Shown piece by piece: positions 17,437 through 26,815 of a DNA stretch of 64,000 bases. The notes under the pieces are model-generated. The model did no database searches. It was not told the origin of the DNA and was given only the letters and a program-made list of their open reading frames with translations. This stretch comes from Streptomyces deccanensis (GTDB lineage: Bacteria; Actinomycetota; Actinomycetes; Streptomycetales; Streptomycetaceae), in NCBI RefSeq assembly GCF_022385335.1, contig NZ_CP092431.1, positions 2,852,001 through 2,916,000 of the forward strand, read 5' to 3'. The translations under genes and the position numbers were made by a program. Each line of letters begins with the position of its first letter. Positions within the stretch are counted from its first letter, which is position 1.

Positions 17437-19230
17437 ATGGCGGTTTCCGTAACCCTTCCGGCGCTCGGCGAGAGCGTCACCGAGGGCACTGTCACCCGCT
17501 GGCTGAAGGCCGAGGGTGAGCGCGTAGAGGCCGACGAGCCGCTGCTCGAGGTCTCGACCGACAAGGTCGACACCGAGATCCCCTCCCCCGCCGCGGGCAT
17601 CCTGGCGTCCATCAAGGTCGCCGAGGACGAGACCGTCGAGGTCGGCGCCGAGCTGGCGCTGATCGACGACGGCACGGGCGCGCCCGCCGCCGCCCCGGCC
17701 CCCGCCGCAGAGGAGGCTCCGGCCCCGGCCCCCGAGCCCGCCGCTGCCGCGCCCTCCACCGAGCAGGAGACCCCCGCGCCGGCCCCGACCGCCGAGGCGG
17801 CCACCGGCGGCGGCTCCGCCGAGGGCACCGACGTGGTCCTCCCGGCGCTCGGCGAGTCCGTCACCGAGGGCACCGTCACCCGCTGGCTGAAGGAGGTCGG
17901 CGACTCCGTCGAGGCCGACGAGCCGCTGCTCGAGGTCTCCACGGACAAGGTCGACACCGAGATCCCCGCGCCCACCTCCGGTGTGCTGCTGGAGATCACG
18001 GTCGCCGAGGACGAGACGGCCGAGGTCGGCGCCAAGCTGGCCGTCATCGGCGCCCCGGGTGCCGCTCCGGCGGCCGCCCCGGCCCCGGCGGCAGCTCCGG
18101 CCGCTCCGGCTCCGGCGCCCGCCGCCGCTGCCCCGGCCCCGGCTGCGGCTCCGGCCCCCGCGCCGGCCGCCCCCGCCGCGCCTGCTCCGGCGCCCGCCGC
18201 CGCTGCTCCGGCCGCCCCGGCTCCCGCGCCCGCTCCGGCCGCCCCGGCTCCGGCCGCCGCCCCGGCCGCGTCCGCCGCCACCAAGGCCACCGACGAGGGC
18301 GCCTACGTCACCCCGCTGGTGCGCAAGCTCGCCGCCGAGAACGGTGTCGACCTGGGCTCCGTCAAGGGCACCGGCGTCGGCGGTCGTATCCGCAAGCAGG
18401 ACGTCGTCGCGGCCGCCGAGGCCGCGAAGGCCGCCGCCGCCGCGCCGGCCCCGGCCGCCGCCGCCCCGGCTGCCGCCGCCAAGAAGGCGCCGAGCCTGGA
18501 GGCCTCCCCCCTCCGTGGCCAGACCGTCAAGATGCCGCGCATCCGCAAGGTCATCGGCGACAACATGGTCAAGGCGCTGCACGAGCAGGCGCAGCTGTCG
18601 TCGGTCGTCGAGGTCGACGTCACGCGTCTGATGAAGCTGCGTGCCCGGGCCAAGGACTCCTTCGCCGCGCGCGAGGGCGTCAAGCTCTCCCCGATGCCGT
18701 TCTTCGTCAAGGCCGCGGCCCAGGCGCTGAAGGCGCACGCGCCGATCAACGCCAAGATCAACGAGGGCGAAGGCACGATCACCTACTTCGACACCGAGAA
18801 CATCGGTATCGCGGTGGACTCGGAGAAGGGCCTGATGACCCCGGTCATCAAGCACGCCGGTGACCTCAACATCGCCGGTATCGCGAAGGCCACGGCGGAG
18901 CTGGCCGGCAAGGTCCGCGCCAACAAGATCACGCCCGACGAGCTGTCCGGCGCGACCTTCACGATCTCCAACACCGGTTCGCGCGGCGCGCTCTTCGACA
19001 CGATCATCGTGCCGCCGGGCCAGGTCGCGATCCTCGGCATCGGTGCCACGGTCAAGCGCCCGGCGGTCATCGAGACCGAGGAGGGCACGGTCATCGGCGT
19101 CCGCGACATGACGTACCTGACCCTCTCCTACGACCACCGTCTGGTGGACGGCGCCGACGCGGCCCGTTACCTGACGGCCGTCAAGGCGATCCTGGAGGCG
19201 GGCGAGTTCGAGGTCGAGCTCGGGCTGTAG
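17437..19230 (+). CDS. sucB: 2-oxoacid dehydrogenase E2 (dihydrolipoamide acyltransferase), two lipoyl domains
   Basis: The 597-residue E2 has two N-terminal lipoyl domains, each with the [12 protein letters not shown] lipoylation motif (Lys near residues 44 and 173). Two long Ala/Pro linkers follow; the second has nearly 90 residues of Ala-Pro. Then come a peripheral subunit-binding domain ([32 protein letters not shown]) and the catalytic core ending [19 protein letters not shown] near residue 570. In actinobacteria one E2 can serve both pyruvate and 2-oxoglutarate complexes, so the sucB label does not exclude a PDH role. A clear AAGGAG ribosome binding site precedes the ATG. Confidence 0.93.
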   Translation: MAVSVTLPALGESVTEGTVTRWLKAEGERVEADEPLLEVSTDKVDTEIPSPAAGILASIKVAEDETVEVGAELALIDDGTGAPAAAPAPAAEEAPAPAPEPAAAAPSTEQETPAPAPTAEAATGGGSAEGTDVVLPALGESVTEGTVTRWLKEVGDSVEADEPLLEVSTDKVDTEIPAPTSGVLLEITVAEDETAEVGAKLAVIGAPGAAPAAAPAPAAAPAAPAPAPAAAAPAPAAAPAPAPAAPAAPAPAPAAAAPAAPAPAPAPAAPAPAAAPAASAATKATDEGAYVTPLVRKLAAENGVDLGSVKGTGVGGRIRKQDVVAAAEAAKAAAAAPAPAAAAPAAAAKKAPSLEASPLRGQTVKMPRIRKVIGDNMVKALHEQAQLSSVVEVDVTRLMKLRARAKDSFAAREGVKLSPMPFFVKAAAQALKAHAPINAKINEGEGTITYFDTENIGIAVDSEKGLMTPVIKHAGDLNIAGIAKATAELAGKVRANKITPDELSGATFTISNTGSRGALFDTIIVPPGQVAILGIGATVKRPAVIETEEGTVIGVRDMTYLTLSYDHRLVDGADAARYLTAVKAILEAGEFEVELGL

Positions 19231-19251
19231 CCCCTGGACACCCGCACGACG

Positions 19252-19289
19252 GCGGTGCCCCGTCCGGAGTTCTCCGGGCGGGGCACCGC
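19252..19289 (+). terminator. Strong hairpin downstream of sucB
   Basis: GCGGTGCCCCGTCCGGAG pairs with CTCCGGGCGGGGCACCGC with one mismatch and a tiny loop, 21 bp after the sucB stop. No T-run follows, as is usual in Streptomyces. Confidence 0.75.
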
Positions 19290-19487
19290 TGTGTTCGCGC
19301 CGGGTCCGCGTGGAGACCGCGGAGCCTGGCCGGTACGGGTCTTTACAAACCGGCCCTCCGTGGGAGCGTGTAAGTCTCGTCTCACCTGCGCGAAAGCACC
19401 CCCGTGCGCCTCTCCACCGGACGGCCACGGCTTTATTGTCTAGAGGTCAACGCCCTTGGGGCTCTGTCCCCCGCCGAAGGAGCCCGC

Positions 19488-20138
19488 ATGACCACCGCGC
19501 CCGTCGTCCACTCGCTGCGCGAACAGATCCGCGAGCACATCGTGGAGGGGATCGTGAGCGGACGGTGGAAGCCGGGCGAGCGGATCGTGGAGCGGCGGAT
19601 CGCGACGGAGCTGGAGGTCAGCCAGACGCCCGTGCGGGAGGCGCTGCGCGAGCTGGAGTCGCTGCGGTTGATCGAATCCGCGCCGAACAAGGGCGTACGG
19701 GTGCGGAATCTGACGGCGGCCGATCTGGAGGAGAGCTACCCGGTCCGGGCGGGTCTGGAGGCGATCGCGGCGGAGCTGGCGGCGGAGCGGTTGGCGGAGG
19801 ACTGCTCGGCGCTGGAGCCGCATGTGGCCGCGCTGTACGAGGCGGACCGGAACGCGGACGGGACGTCCCAGGTGCGGCACACGGTGGCCTTCCACCGCGA
19901 GCTGGTGCGGGCCGCCGGGAACTCGGTGCTGCTGCACACGTGGGAGGGGCTGGGGATCGAGGTGTTCACGGCGCTGTCGATCCGGTGGCTGGGGACGGTT
20001 CAGCAGTCCTACGCCGAGGAGCACGAGGAGTTGGTGGCGGCGTTCCGTCGGCGTGACCCTCGGATCGCGGACCTGGTGAAGGCGCATGTGTTGGGCTGCG
20101 CGCCGCACACGGACGACGAGCCGGTTCAGGGCGCCTAG
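19488..20138 (+). CDS. GntR-family transcriptional regulator (FadR/FCD type)
   Basis: The 216-residue protein has an N-terminal winged helix (SLREQIREHIVEGIVSG, then ERRIATELEVSQTPVREALRELESLRLI). An all-helical FCD-type effector domain follows (LEESYPVRAGLEAIAAELAAERL, then HRELVRAAGN), where acids usually bind through a metal. The ATG has GAAGGAG eight bases upstream. It lies between sucB and aceE, and a near-perfect palindrome sits before aceE, so control of pyruvate dehydrogenase (comparable to PdhR) is a reasonable guess but not shown. Effector unknown. Confidence 0.88.
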   Translation: MTTAPVVHSLREQIREHIVEGIVSGRWKPGERIVERRIATELEVSQTPVREALRELESLRLIESAPNKGVRVRNLTAADLEESYPVRAGLEAIAAELAAERLAEDCSALEPHVAALYEADRNADGTSQVRHTVAFHRELVRAAGNSVLLHTWEGLGIEVFTALSIRWLGTVQQSYAEEHEELVAAFRRRDPRIADLVKAHVLGCAPHTDDEPVQGA

Positions 20139-20140
20139 CG

Positions 20141-20361
20141 ACTCGGGGGTGCGGGTGCGTCGGCGACTGCGGGTGCGTGGGGGCCGTTCGCGCAGTTCCC
20201 CGCGCCCCTGAAAAGCAGGGGCTGCGCCCCGTGCTTTTCACCCTGCGGCCCCGTCGTCTTTCAGGCCCGCAGGGCCTGGTCTTTGTCTTTTAGGGGCGCG
20301 GGGAACTGCGCGAGCAACCCCCACTCACCCGCACCCGCCAACGCGCCCGAACCCCCGAGCT
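20141..20361. repeat. Dispersed modular inverted repeat, copy 5 (full length)
   Basis: This is the most complete copy. It starts ACTCGGGGGTGCGGGTGCG three bases after the GntR stop and ends CCCGAACCCCCGAGCT, so its termini are inverted repeats of each other. Inside are the core (20189-20209), the AAAAGCAGGGGCTGCGCCCC hairpin, the CAGGCCCGCAGGGCCTG hairpin and the reverse core (20292-20312). About 220 bp; no coding capacity. Confidence 0.9.
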
Positions 20362-20490
20362 GTTGAGCGAACCCCCGCTCAAACGCCGCCCCACCTGCAG
20401 AAACCCGGGACCACCAAGGCACCCGGTGTCTCCGCCGGAGGCACCCCGTGCCGACTTTCTCGTGATCAAGATATTTTGCCCGCAACCCTT

Positions 20491-20507
20491 TGATCGATCA
20501 TCGATCA
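20491..20507. promoter_or_regulatory. Palindromic operator-like site upstream of aceE
   Basis: TGATCGAT-C-ATCGATCA is an inverted repeat with perfect 8-bp arms around one central base, in an AT-rich patch 120 bp before the aceE start. A site of this form fits a dimeric winged-helix repressor, and a GntR-family gene ends 350 bp upstream. The regulator is inferred. Confidence 0.6.
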
Positions 20508-20627
20508 GCGGGTTACAGTCGCCGACGGGCTTCCACCGAAGCCCTCGCCCTGTCCTGCCAAAGACCAAGGGCAACCCCCGAACCCTTACCGATGAGGGAA
20601 CCCCCTTCGACTGAGGAAGGCGGCGCA

Positions 20628-23330
20628 ATGACCGACCCCAACGCCATCCAGCCGAGCGCGCTCGACCAGCTCCCCGACCGCGACCCGGAGGAGACCGCCG
20701 AATGGCAGGCCTCGCTGGACGCCGTCACCAAGGCGGCCGGGCCGCACCGCGCGGCGTACCTGATGCGCCGCACCCTGGAGCGTGCGGAGGGCAACGGCAT
20801 CGCGCTGCCCAAGCTGCTCGAGACGGACTACGTCAACACCATCCCCACCGCCGCCGAGCCGGGCATCCCCGGTGACGAGGCGATGGAGCGCCGTATCACC
20901 GCGTGGAACCGCTGGAACGCGGCCGCGATGGTCAGCCGTGGCTCCAAGTACGGCGTCGGCGGCCACATCGCCACCTTCGCCTCCGCCGCCTGGCTCTACG
21001 AGACGGGCTTCAACCACTTCTTCAAGGGCAAGGAGGCCGACGGCTCGGGCGACCAGCTCTACATCCAGGGCCACGCCTCCCCCGGCATCTACGCCCGCGC
21101 CTTCCTCGACGGCCGGCTGAACGAGTCCCACCTGGACAACTTCCGCCGCGAGTCGGGCGGCGACGGCCTCCCGTCGTACCCGCACCCGCGCCGTCTGCCC
21201 TGGCTGTGGGAGTTCCCGACGGTGAGCATGGGCCTCGGCCCCCTCTCCGCCATCTACCAGGCGCGCTTCAACCGCTATCTCACCAGCCGCGGCATCAAGG
21301 ACGTCTCGAACTCCCACGTCTGGGCGTTCCTCGGCGACGGCGAGATGGACGAGCCGGAGTCGACGGCCGCACTCGCGCTGGCGAGCCGCGAGGGTCTGGA
21401 CAACCTGACCTTCGTCATCAACTGCAACCTGCAGCGCCTCGACGGCCCGGTCCGCGCCAACTTCAAGATCGTGCAGGAGCTGGAGGCCCAGTTCCGGGGC
21501 GCCGGCTGGAACGTCGTCAAGACGCTCTGGGGTTCCGCCTGGGACGAGCTGTTCCAGCTGGACACCACCGGTGCGCTCCTGCGCCGGCTGCGCGAGGTGC
21601 CCGACGCGCAGGTGCAGACGTACCAGACCCGCGACGCCGCCTACATCCGCCAGGACTTCTTCGGCAAGGACCCGGCGCTCGTCGAGATGGCGAAGCTGCT
21701 GAGCGACGACAAGATCCTGGAGTGCTTCCACCTCTCGCGCGGCGGTCACGAGGCGCGCAAGGTGTACGCCGCCTACAAGGCCGCCGTCGAGTTCAAGGGC
21801 GCGCCGACCGTCATCCTGGCCCAGACCGTCAAGGGCTTCACCCTCGGTGAGGGCTTCGCGTCGAAGAACGCCAACCACCAGATGAAGAAGCTGTCGACGG
21901 ACGAGTTCAAGCAGATGCGTGATCTGCTCGAACTCCCCATCAAGGACAGCGACTTCGTCGACGGGGTGGTGCCCTACGGCCACCCGGGCGCCGACTCCCC
22001 CGAGGTCCGCTACCTCCAGGAGCGCCGTGCCGCGCTCGGCGGTCCCGCCCCGGCCCGCCGTACGCACGCGCTGGCTCCGCTGCCGGCCGCCGCCGACAAG
22101 ACCTTCGCCTCTTTCGACAAGGGCTCCGGCTCGCAGAACGTGGCGACGACCATGGCCTTCGTCCGCCTGGTCAAGGACCTGGTCCGCGACAAGCAGACCG
22201 GCCGCCGCTGGGTGCCGATCGTCCCCGACGAGGCGCGCACCTTCGGTATGGAGTCGCTCTTCCCGTCGCTCGGGATCTACTCCCCCAAGGGCCAGACGTA
22301 CGAGCCGGTCGACCGTGACCAGCTGATGTACTACAAGGAGGCCAAGGACGGGCAGATCCTCAACGAGGGGATCACCGAGGCCGGTTCCATGGCCGACTTC
22401 ATCGCCGCCTCGACGTCGTACGCGACGCACGGCGAGGCGATGATCCCGTTCTACATCTTCTACTCGATGTTCGGCTGGCAGCGGACCGCCGACCAGATGT
22501 GGCAGCTCGGCGACCAGCTCGGCCGCGGCTTCCTCGTCGGCGCGACGGCCGGCCGTACGACCCTGACGGGCGAGGGCCTCCAGCACGCCGACGGCCACTC
22601 CCCGGTGATCGCGGCGACGAACCCGGCGGCGCTGACGTACGACCCGGCGTTCGCGTACGAGGTCGCGACGATCGTCAAGGACGGTCTGCGGCGGATGTAC
22701 GGCGAGGCCGCGCCGGACGAGGACCCGAACGTCTTCTACTACCTGACCGTCTACAACGAGCCGCTGCCGCAGCCCGCGAAGCCGGCCGTGGCGGGCGTGG
22801 ACGAGGGCATCGTCAAGGGGCTGTACCGCTTCAACACGGCCGAGACGGCGGGGCTGTCCCCGGTCGCGAACGCGCCGCGCGTGCAGCTGCTCGGCTCCGG
22901 TACGGCGATCCACTGGGCCCTGGAGGCGCAGAAACTCCTCGCGGAGGAGTGGGGGGTGGCGGCCGACGTCTGGTCCGCGACGTCCTGGAGCGAGCTGCGG
23001 CGGGACGCGCTGGAGGCGGACGCGGCGCTGCTGCGCGGGGAGGAGCGGGTGCCGTTCGTGCGGCAGGCGCTGCAGGGGGCGGAGGGGCCGGTGCTGGCCG
23101 TCTCCGACTACATGCGGCAGGTTCCCGACCAGATCGCGCAGTGGGTGGAGCAGGACTACTCGTCGCTCGGGGCGGACGGGTTCGGGCTCTCCGACACCCG
23201 TGAGGCCGCGCGGCGTCACTTCGGGGTCGACGCGCAGTCGATCGTGGTGGCGGTGCTGGCGCAGCTCGCGCGTCGGGGCGAGGTCAAGGCGACGGCCGTC
23301 AAGGAGGCCCGGGAGCGGTACGGGCTGTAG
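20628..23330 (+). CDS. aceE: Pyruvate dehydrogenase E1 component, homodimeric
   Basis: The 900-residue AceE is a thiamine-diphosphate enzyme that decarboxylates pyruvate and acetylates the lipoyl E2. Visible blocks: YGVGGHIATFASAAWLYE, QGHASPGIYARAFLDGRL, RRLPWLWEFPTVSMGLGP, the ThDP/metal motif FLGDGEMDEPES near residue 235, HLSRGGHEARKVYAAYKAA, and in the second half MADFIAASTSYATHGEAMIP and LTGEGLQHADGHSPV. It starts at ATG 20628 with GAGGAAGG upstream. It is probably served by the E2 and E3 encoded just upstream, and has its own leader with a palindromic site, so it is regulated separately. Confidence 0.96.
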   Translation: MTDPNAIQPSALDQLPDRDPEETAEWQASLDAVTKAAGPHRAAYLMRRTLERAEGNGIALPKLLETDYVNTIPTAAEPGIPGDEAMERRITAWNRWNAAAMVSRGSKYGVGGHIATFASAAWLYETGFNHFFKGKEADGSGDQLYIQGHASPGIYARAFLDGRLNESHLDNFRRESGGDGLPSYPHPRRLPWLWEFPTVSMGLGPLSAIYQARFNRYLTSRGIKDVSNSHVWAFLGDGEMDEPESTAALALASREGLDNLTFVINCNLQRLDGPVRANFKIVQELEAQFRGAGWNVVKTLWGSAWDELFQLDTTGALLRRLREVPDAQVQTYQTRDAAYIRQDFFGKDPALVEMAKLLSDDKILECFHLSRGGHEARKVYAAYKAAVEFKGAPTVILAQTVKGFTLGEGFASKNANHQMKKLSTDEFKQMRDLLELPIKDSDFVDGVVPYGHPGADSPEVRYLQERRAALGGPAPARRTHALAPLPAAADKTFASFDKGSGSQNVATTMAFVRLVKDLVRDKQTGRRWVPIVPDEARTFGMESLFPSLGIYSPKGQTYEPVDRDQLMYYKEAKDGQILNEGITEAGSMADFIAASTSYATHGEAMIPFYIFYSMFGWQRTADQMWQLGDQLGRGFLVGATAGRTTLTGEGLQHADGHSPVIAATNPAALTYDPAFAYEVATIVKDGLRRMYGEAAPDEDPNVFYYLTVYNEPLPQPAKPAVAGVDEGIVKGLYRFNTAETAGLSPVANAPRVQLLGSGTAIHWALEAQKLLAEEWGVAADVWSATSWSELRRDALEADAALLRGEERVPFVRQALQGAEGPVLAVSDYMRQVPDQIAQWVEQDYSSLGADGFGLSDTREAARRHFGVDAQSIVVAVLAQLARRGEVKATAVKEARERYGL

Positions 23331-23340
23331 GGGCGCCTCA

Positions 23341-23550
23341 TAGCTCGGGGGCGCGGGTTTCGTCGGCGGGTGCGGGTCCGTGGGGGCTTCTCGCGCAGTT
23401 CCCCGCGCCCCTGAAAAGCAGGGGCTGCGCCCCGTGCTTTTCATGAAGGGCCGAAGGCTCCTTCAGGGGCGCGGGGAACTGCGCGAGAAGCCCCACCGGA
23501 CCCGCACCCGAAGAAACGCACTCGAAGAACGCACCCGACAACGCACCCCC
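23341..23550. repeat. Dispersed modular inverted repeat, copy 6 (full length)
   Basis: It starts TAGCTCGGGGGCGCGGG about 10 bp after the aceE stop. Core at 23392-23412, AAAAGCAGGGGCTGCGCCCC hairpin, a shortened middle, reverse core at 23465-23485, then C-rich terminal module. It fills the gap before the WYL regulator. Confidence 0.88.
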
Positions 23551-23581
23551 TTTTGTAATCCCGGCCCGGCATCATGGCCCC

Positions 23582-24604
23582 ATGCGTGCTGCCCGGCTGA
23601 TCAAGATGGTGTTGTTGCTTCAGTCCCGGCCCTCCATGACCGCCGCCGAACTCGCGCGGGAGCTGGAGGTGTCGGAGCGGACCGTGACGAGGGACGCCCA
23701 GGCGCTGTCGGAGGCGGGCGTGCCGGTCTACGCGGACCGGGGCCGGGCCGGGGGGTACCGGCTGATCGGCGGGTACCGGACGCGGCTGACGGGGCTCGCC
23801 CGCACCGAGGCCGAGGCGTTGTTCCTCAGCGGTGTGCCGGGCGCGCTGCGGGAGATGGGGTTGGAGGACGCGGCCTCCGCCGCCCGGCTGAAGGTCTCGG
23901 CCGCCCTCCTCCCCTCCCTTCGCGACGCCTCCCGTACGGCCTCCCAGCGGTTCCACCTCGACGCGCCGAGCTGGTTCAAGGAGCCGAAGACGCCCGAGCT
24001 GCTGCCCACCGTGGCGGACGCGGTCTGGGACGACCGTCGGATCGTCGCGCGGTACCGCAAGGGATCCACCGAGGTCGAGCGCGCCCTGGAGCCGTACGGT
24101 CTCGTGCTCAAGGCCGGCGTCTGGTACCTGTGCGCCCGGGTCCCCGACGCGGACGCCCCTTCCGGCGCCGGCTCCGGCGCGCGCTCGGGTTCGGGGGTCT
24201 TCCGTACCTACCGCATCGATCGCTTCACCACCGTCGACACCGGCGACGACCGCTTCACGCGGGACGAGGAGTTCGATCTGCCGGCCTACTGGGACGAGCA
24301 GGCGGAACGATTCGCCCGGTCGATCCTGCGCGCCGAGGTCGTCGTGCGGCTGTCGGCGGAGGGGGTGCGGAGGCTGCCGCACGTGGTGGACCCCGTGTCG
24401 GCCCGGGACGCGTTGAGCGCCGTGGCCGACACCCCCGACGAGCACGGCCGGGTGACCCTCGCCCTCCGCGTGGAGTCGGAGGACGTGGCGTACACCCAGC
24501 TCATCGCCTTGGGAGCGGAGGCCGAGGTGCTGGCTCCCGCCGGGCTGCGGGAGCGCTTCGCGGACGACGCGCGCCGGCTGGCCCGGCTGTACGAGTCCCC
24601 ATGA
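23582..24604 (+). CDS. WYL-domain transcriptional regulator
   Basis: The 340-residue protein has an N-terminal winged helix (RLIKMVLLLQSRPSMTAAEL, then LEVSERTVTRDAQALSEAGVP and GYRLIGGYRT). A WYL domain follows, where YRKGSTEVERALEPYGLVLK and GVWYLCARV are the characteristic strands, and then a C-terminal WCX-like extension (VTLALRVESEDVAYTQLIALG). WYL proteins sense ligands, often nucleic acids or nucleotides, and repress or activate nearby genes. No target is obvious here; the next gene, a DUF4240 protein 62 bp downstream, may be cotranscribed. Confidence 0.88.
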   Translation: MRAARLIKMVLLLQSRPSMTAAELARELEVSERTVTRDAQALSEAGVPVYADRGRAGGYRLIGGYRTRLTGLARTEAEALFLSGVPGALREMGLEDAASAARLKVSAALLPSLRDASRTASQRFHLDAPSWFKEPKTPELLPTVADAVWDDRRIVARYRKGSTEVERALEPYGLVLKAGVWYLCARVPDADAPSGAGSGARSGSGVFRTYRIDRFTTVDTGDDRFTRDEEFDLPAYWDEQAERFARSILRAEVVVRLSAEGVRRLPHVVDPVSARDALSAVADTPDEHGRVTLALRVESEDVAYTQLIALGAEAEVLAPAGLRERFADDARRLARLYESP

Positions 24605-24666
24605 GGCAAGAAATGGGTCGTTCTTAACGTGCGTCCCACCCGCTCAGGCCCGATGCTGGACCAGTG

Positions 24667-25185
24667 ATGGACGAGACGGAGTTCTGGGAGCTGGTGGACA
24701 CGGCCCGCGAGGACGCCGAGGGCGATCCGGAGGACCAGGCCGACCTGCTCGTGGAACGGCTCGGCCGACTGGACCCGGAGGCGGTGCTGGACTTCGCCCG
24801 GCACTTCGAGTCCCGTTACAACCGCGCGTACACCTGGGACCTCTGGGGCGCCGCCACGGTGCTGCTGGGCGGTGCCAGCGACGACGCGTTCGACTACTTC
24901 CGGTGCTGGCTGATCGGCCAGGGCCGGGAGGTCTTCGAGGGCGCGGTGCACGACCCCGACGCGCTCGCCGATCTGCTGGACGACTTCGACGAGGAGATCG
25001 ACGGGGACGCCGAGGAGCTGGGATACGCCGCGGACGAGGCGTACGAGCAGCTCACCGGTGTGGTCGCCCCGGACCTCGGCATCCCGCCCCCGCCCGGCGA
25101 ACCCGAGGGCACCCCGCTCGACTTCGAGGACGAGTCCGCGCTCGCGGAACGCTGCCCGAAGCTCTGGGAGCGGTTCCGGGCCTAG
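24667..25185 (+). CDS. DUF4240 domain protein
   Basis: The 172-residue acidic protein starts MDETEFWELVDTARED, the DUF4240 opening. It includes WDLWGAATVLLGGASDDAFDYFRCWLIGQGREVFE split across two helices. It has a Pro-rich hinge (IPPPPGEPEG) before the last helix. No signal or membrane segment. Function unknown; the WGAA...D-F-YFR-WL pattern recalls small proteins associated with bacterial toxin or contact systems, but nothing here supports that. GTG at 24664 is an alternative start with no better ribosome binding site. A 15-bp tandem repeat begins inside its last codons. Confidence 0.82.
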   Translation: MDETEFWELVDTAREDAEGDPEDQADLLVERLGRLDPEAVLDFARHFESRYNRAYTWDLWGAATVLLGGASDDAFDYFRCWLIGQGREVFEGAVHDPDALADLLDDFDEEIDGDAEELGYAADEAYEQLTGVVAPDLGIPPPPGEPEGTPLDFEDESALAERCPKLWERFRA

Positions 25186-25228
25186 CGGTTCCGGGCCCAG
25201 CGGTTCCGGGCCCAGCGGTTCCGGCCCT
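25169..25228. repeat. 15-bp tandem repeat across a stop codon (4 units)
   Basis: AGCGGTTCCGGGCCT/C is repeated four times with period 15. The first unit encodes the C-terminal SerGlyPheArgAla-like end of the DUF4240 gene and the rest lie just after its TAG, so the array appears to have grown from the gene's 3' end. Confidence 0.8.
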
Positions 25229-25250
25229 GGCCGGCCGGGGGCCGTCGGGG

Positions 25251-25535
25251 TCAGCCGCGGAGTTGGCGGTTCGTCGTGCGGGGCAGGTAGGCGTACGGCT
25301 CGGTGGTGTACGGCCCGCCGTGGTGGCGTCGTTCCTTGCCCGGGGCCGGGTGTTCGGGGGCCGAGGCGCCGTGCGGGGGCGCCGAGTTGGCGCGCTCCAG
25401 CGCGGACGCGGTGACGGCGGACGGGCCGAGCACGACGACGGCGGTCGCGCAGGCCACCGTCCACGGGCTCCGCAGCGCCGAGAACCAGGACTTCTTCGGG
25501 TCGCGGGACGCGCGCTTCGTACGGCTGCTGATCAT
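25251..25535 (-). CDS. Hypothetical single-pass membrane or secreted protein (94 aa)
   Basis: A basic N-terminus (SSRTKRASRDPKKSW) is followed by one hydrophobic helix (WTVACATAVVVLGPSAVTASA). Then comes a Pro/His-rich outer segment ending PRTTNRQLRG with no recognisable domain. The helix may be an uncleaved anchor or a signal with an ASA-like cleavage site. The ATG at 25535 has GGAGG nine bases upstream, preferred over a GTG at 25544 that overlaps this site. It lies 111 bp downstream of the amidase gene on the same strand. Unknown function. Confidence 0.65.
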   Translation of the reverse strand: MISSRTKRASRDPKKSWFSALRSPWTVACATAVVVLGPSAVTASALERANSAPPHGASAPEHPAPGKERRHHGGPYTTEPYAYLPRTTNRQLRG

Positions 25536-25645
25536 TTTCCCCACCTCCGGTCGGCGTGACGACCACGAAGGTAGGGCGCGGATCTGGGAGGACTCTGTGA
25601 GCCGACGGCGCGCTGTCTGTGAACCTCATGAGATGTGCCGCCCCG

Positions 25646-26593
25646 CTAGGTCCGGCCCTGGAGGCGGGCCGCCCGTTCGCGGATCGCGGGCAGGCGTTCG
25701 GCGAGGGCCGCGCCGGGGCAGCTGGTCATGTAGCCGTCGCTGTGGCCCGCGAGGGTGGGCAGCAGGACGGTGGTGCCGGCGGCGTAGCGGCTGAGGCTGT
25801 TGCTGGAGGTGAGCCGGACGCTGCCCCGGGGGTCGATGTCGGAGAGCCCCAGCTTCCAGGCGGCCAGCGCGGCGATCGCGTCGGTCATGGCCCGCGGGAC
25901 GGGGACGCCCGCGGTGAAGGTGCCGAGGGCCGCGATACCGGAGGTGCGGTGGTTGAAGCCCTGGGTGTGGGCGCCGACGACGGCGCGGTCGACGCCGCCC
26001 GCGCGGCCCTCGTAGATGGTGCCGCAGCGGTCGACGAGGAAGTTGTAGCCGATGTCGTCCCAGTGCTTGGCGTCGGTCTGGCCGGTGTAGAGGCCGCGGA
26101 TGATGCGGGGCGCGTCGGCGCAGTCGTAGCCGTTCGGGGAGTCCGTGTGGTGGATGAAGACGGCGGCGACCTCGTCGTCGTAGCGGGCGGGCGGCTGGCT
26201 GGGCGCGTCCTTCTCCAGCCAGCGCGACCTGGGCACGATGGGGGGCCGGGGCGCCTGGTGCGGCGGCGCGGGGCGGGTGGTGGCGGGCCCGTCGGCGCGC
26301 TCGGCCGTACCGTCTCCGCCGATCGCGCCCAGCACCAGGGCGAGCACGGCCGCCAGTCCGGCCAGACAGGCCGGCAGCAGGAGGACGGGCCGGGGCAGGT
26401 CCACACGGGCCCGGGCCAGGCGCGTACGCTCGCGGATCCGGCGCACCCGCTCCCGGGCGGGTCGCGTGCGGTCGTGGGACCGGCGTGGCCGCTGTCCGGA
26501 CGGGTCCGGGGCGCGCGGGGTCCGCGCGCGGCGCCGCCACACGCGCGGCAGCCGCCGTATTCGCGCCCCCCGCGACATCCGGAACACACGCAT
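25646..26593 (-). CDS. Membrane-anchored peptidoglycan-recognition (PGRP) type amidase
   Basis: The 315-residue protein has a strongly Arg-rich cytoplasmic N-terminus (~70 residues) and one transmembrane helix (VLLLPACLAGLAAVLALVLG). An extracellular PGRP/amidase_2 domain follows, with zinc ligands visible in AVFIHHTDSPNGYDC (His ~150) and GHSDGYMTSCPG (His and Cys ~292-302). IGYNFLVDRCGTIYEGRAGG and VVGAHTQGFNHRTSGIAALG are typical PGRP blocks. It should cleave or bind the muramyl-L-Ala bond of peptidoglycan at the cell surface. It is divergent from the MarP-like protease gene 222 bp away. Confidence 0.9.
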   Translation of the reverse strand: MRVFRMSRGARIRRLPRVWRRRARTPRAPDPSGQRPRRSHDRTRPARERVRRIRERTRLARARVDLPRPVLLLPACLAGLAAVLALVLGAIGGDGTAERADGPATTRPAPPHQAPRPPIVPRSRWLEKDAPSQPPARYDDEVAAVFIHHTDSPNGYDCADAPRIIRGLYTGQTDAKHWDDIGYNFLVDRCGTIYEGRAGGVDRAVVGAHTQGFNHRTSGIAALGTFTAGVPVPRAMTDAIAALAAWKLGLSDIDPRGSVRLTSSNSLSRYAAGTTVLLPTLAGHSDGYMTSCPGAALAERLPAIRERAARLQGRT

Positions 26594-26815
26594 GGCCCCA
26601 CCGTCACCCGGATGCCCGTCGGCCGCGATGTGGAGTGGGCCACCCGGGGGAAGCGGAAGGAACCAACGCCGTGGTCCGGGACGTTTTTACTTTTCGGGGC
26701 GGACACGACGCGGTACCGGCCGGTCGGCTCGGGTCACCGGGGTGCCGTGCGGCCACAGCTGATCACTGCACCCGTGCCGCGCGTACTACAGGGTCCCTGG
26801 AGAAAGGCGGTCGGA

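Noticed and set aside
17176..19428. 750-codon minus-strand frame opposite sucB
   Set aside because: Gly/Arg low-complexity antisense of the Ala-Pro linker codons of sucB; no start signal.
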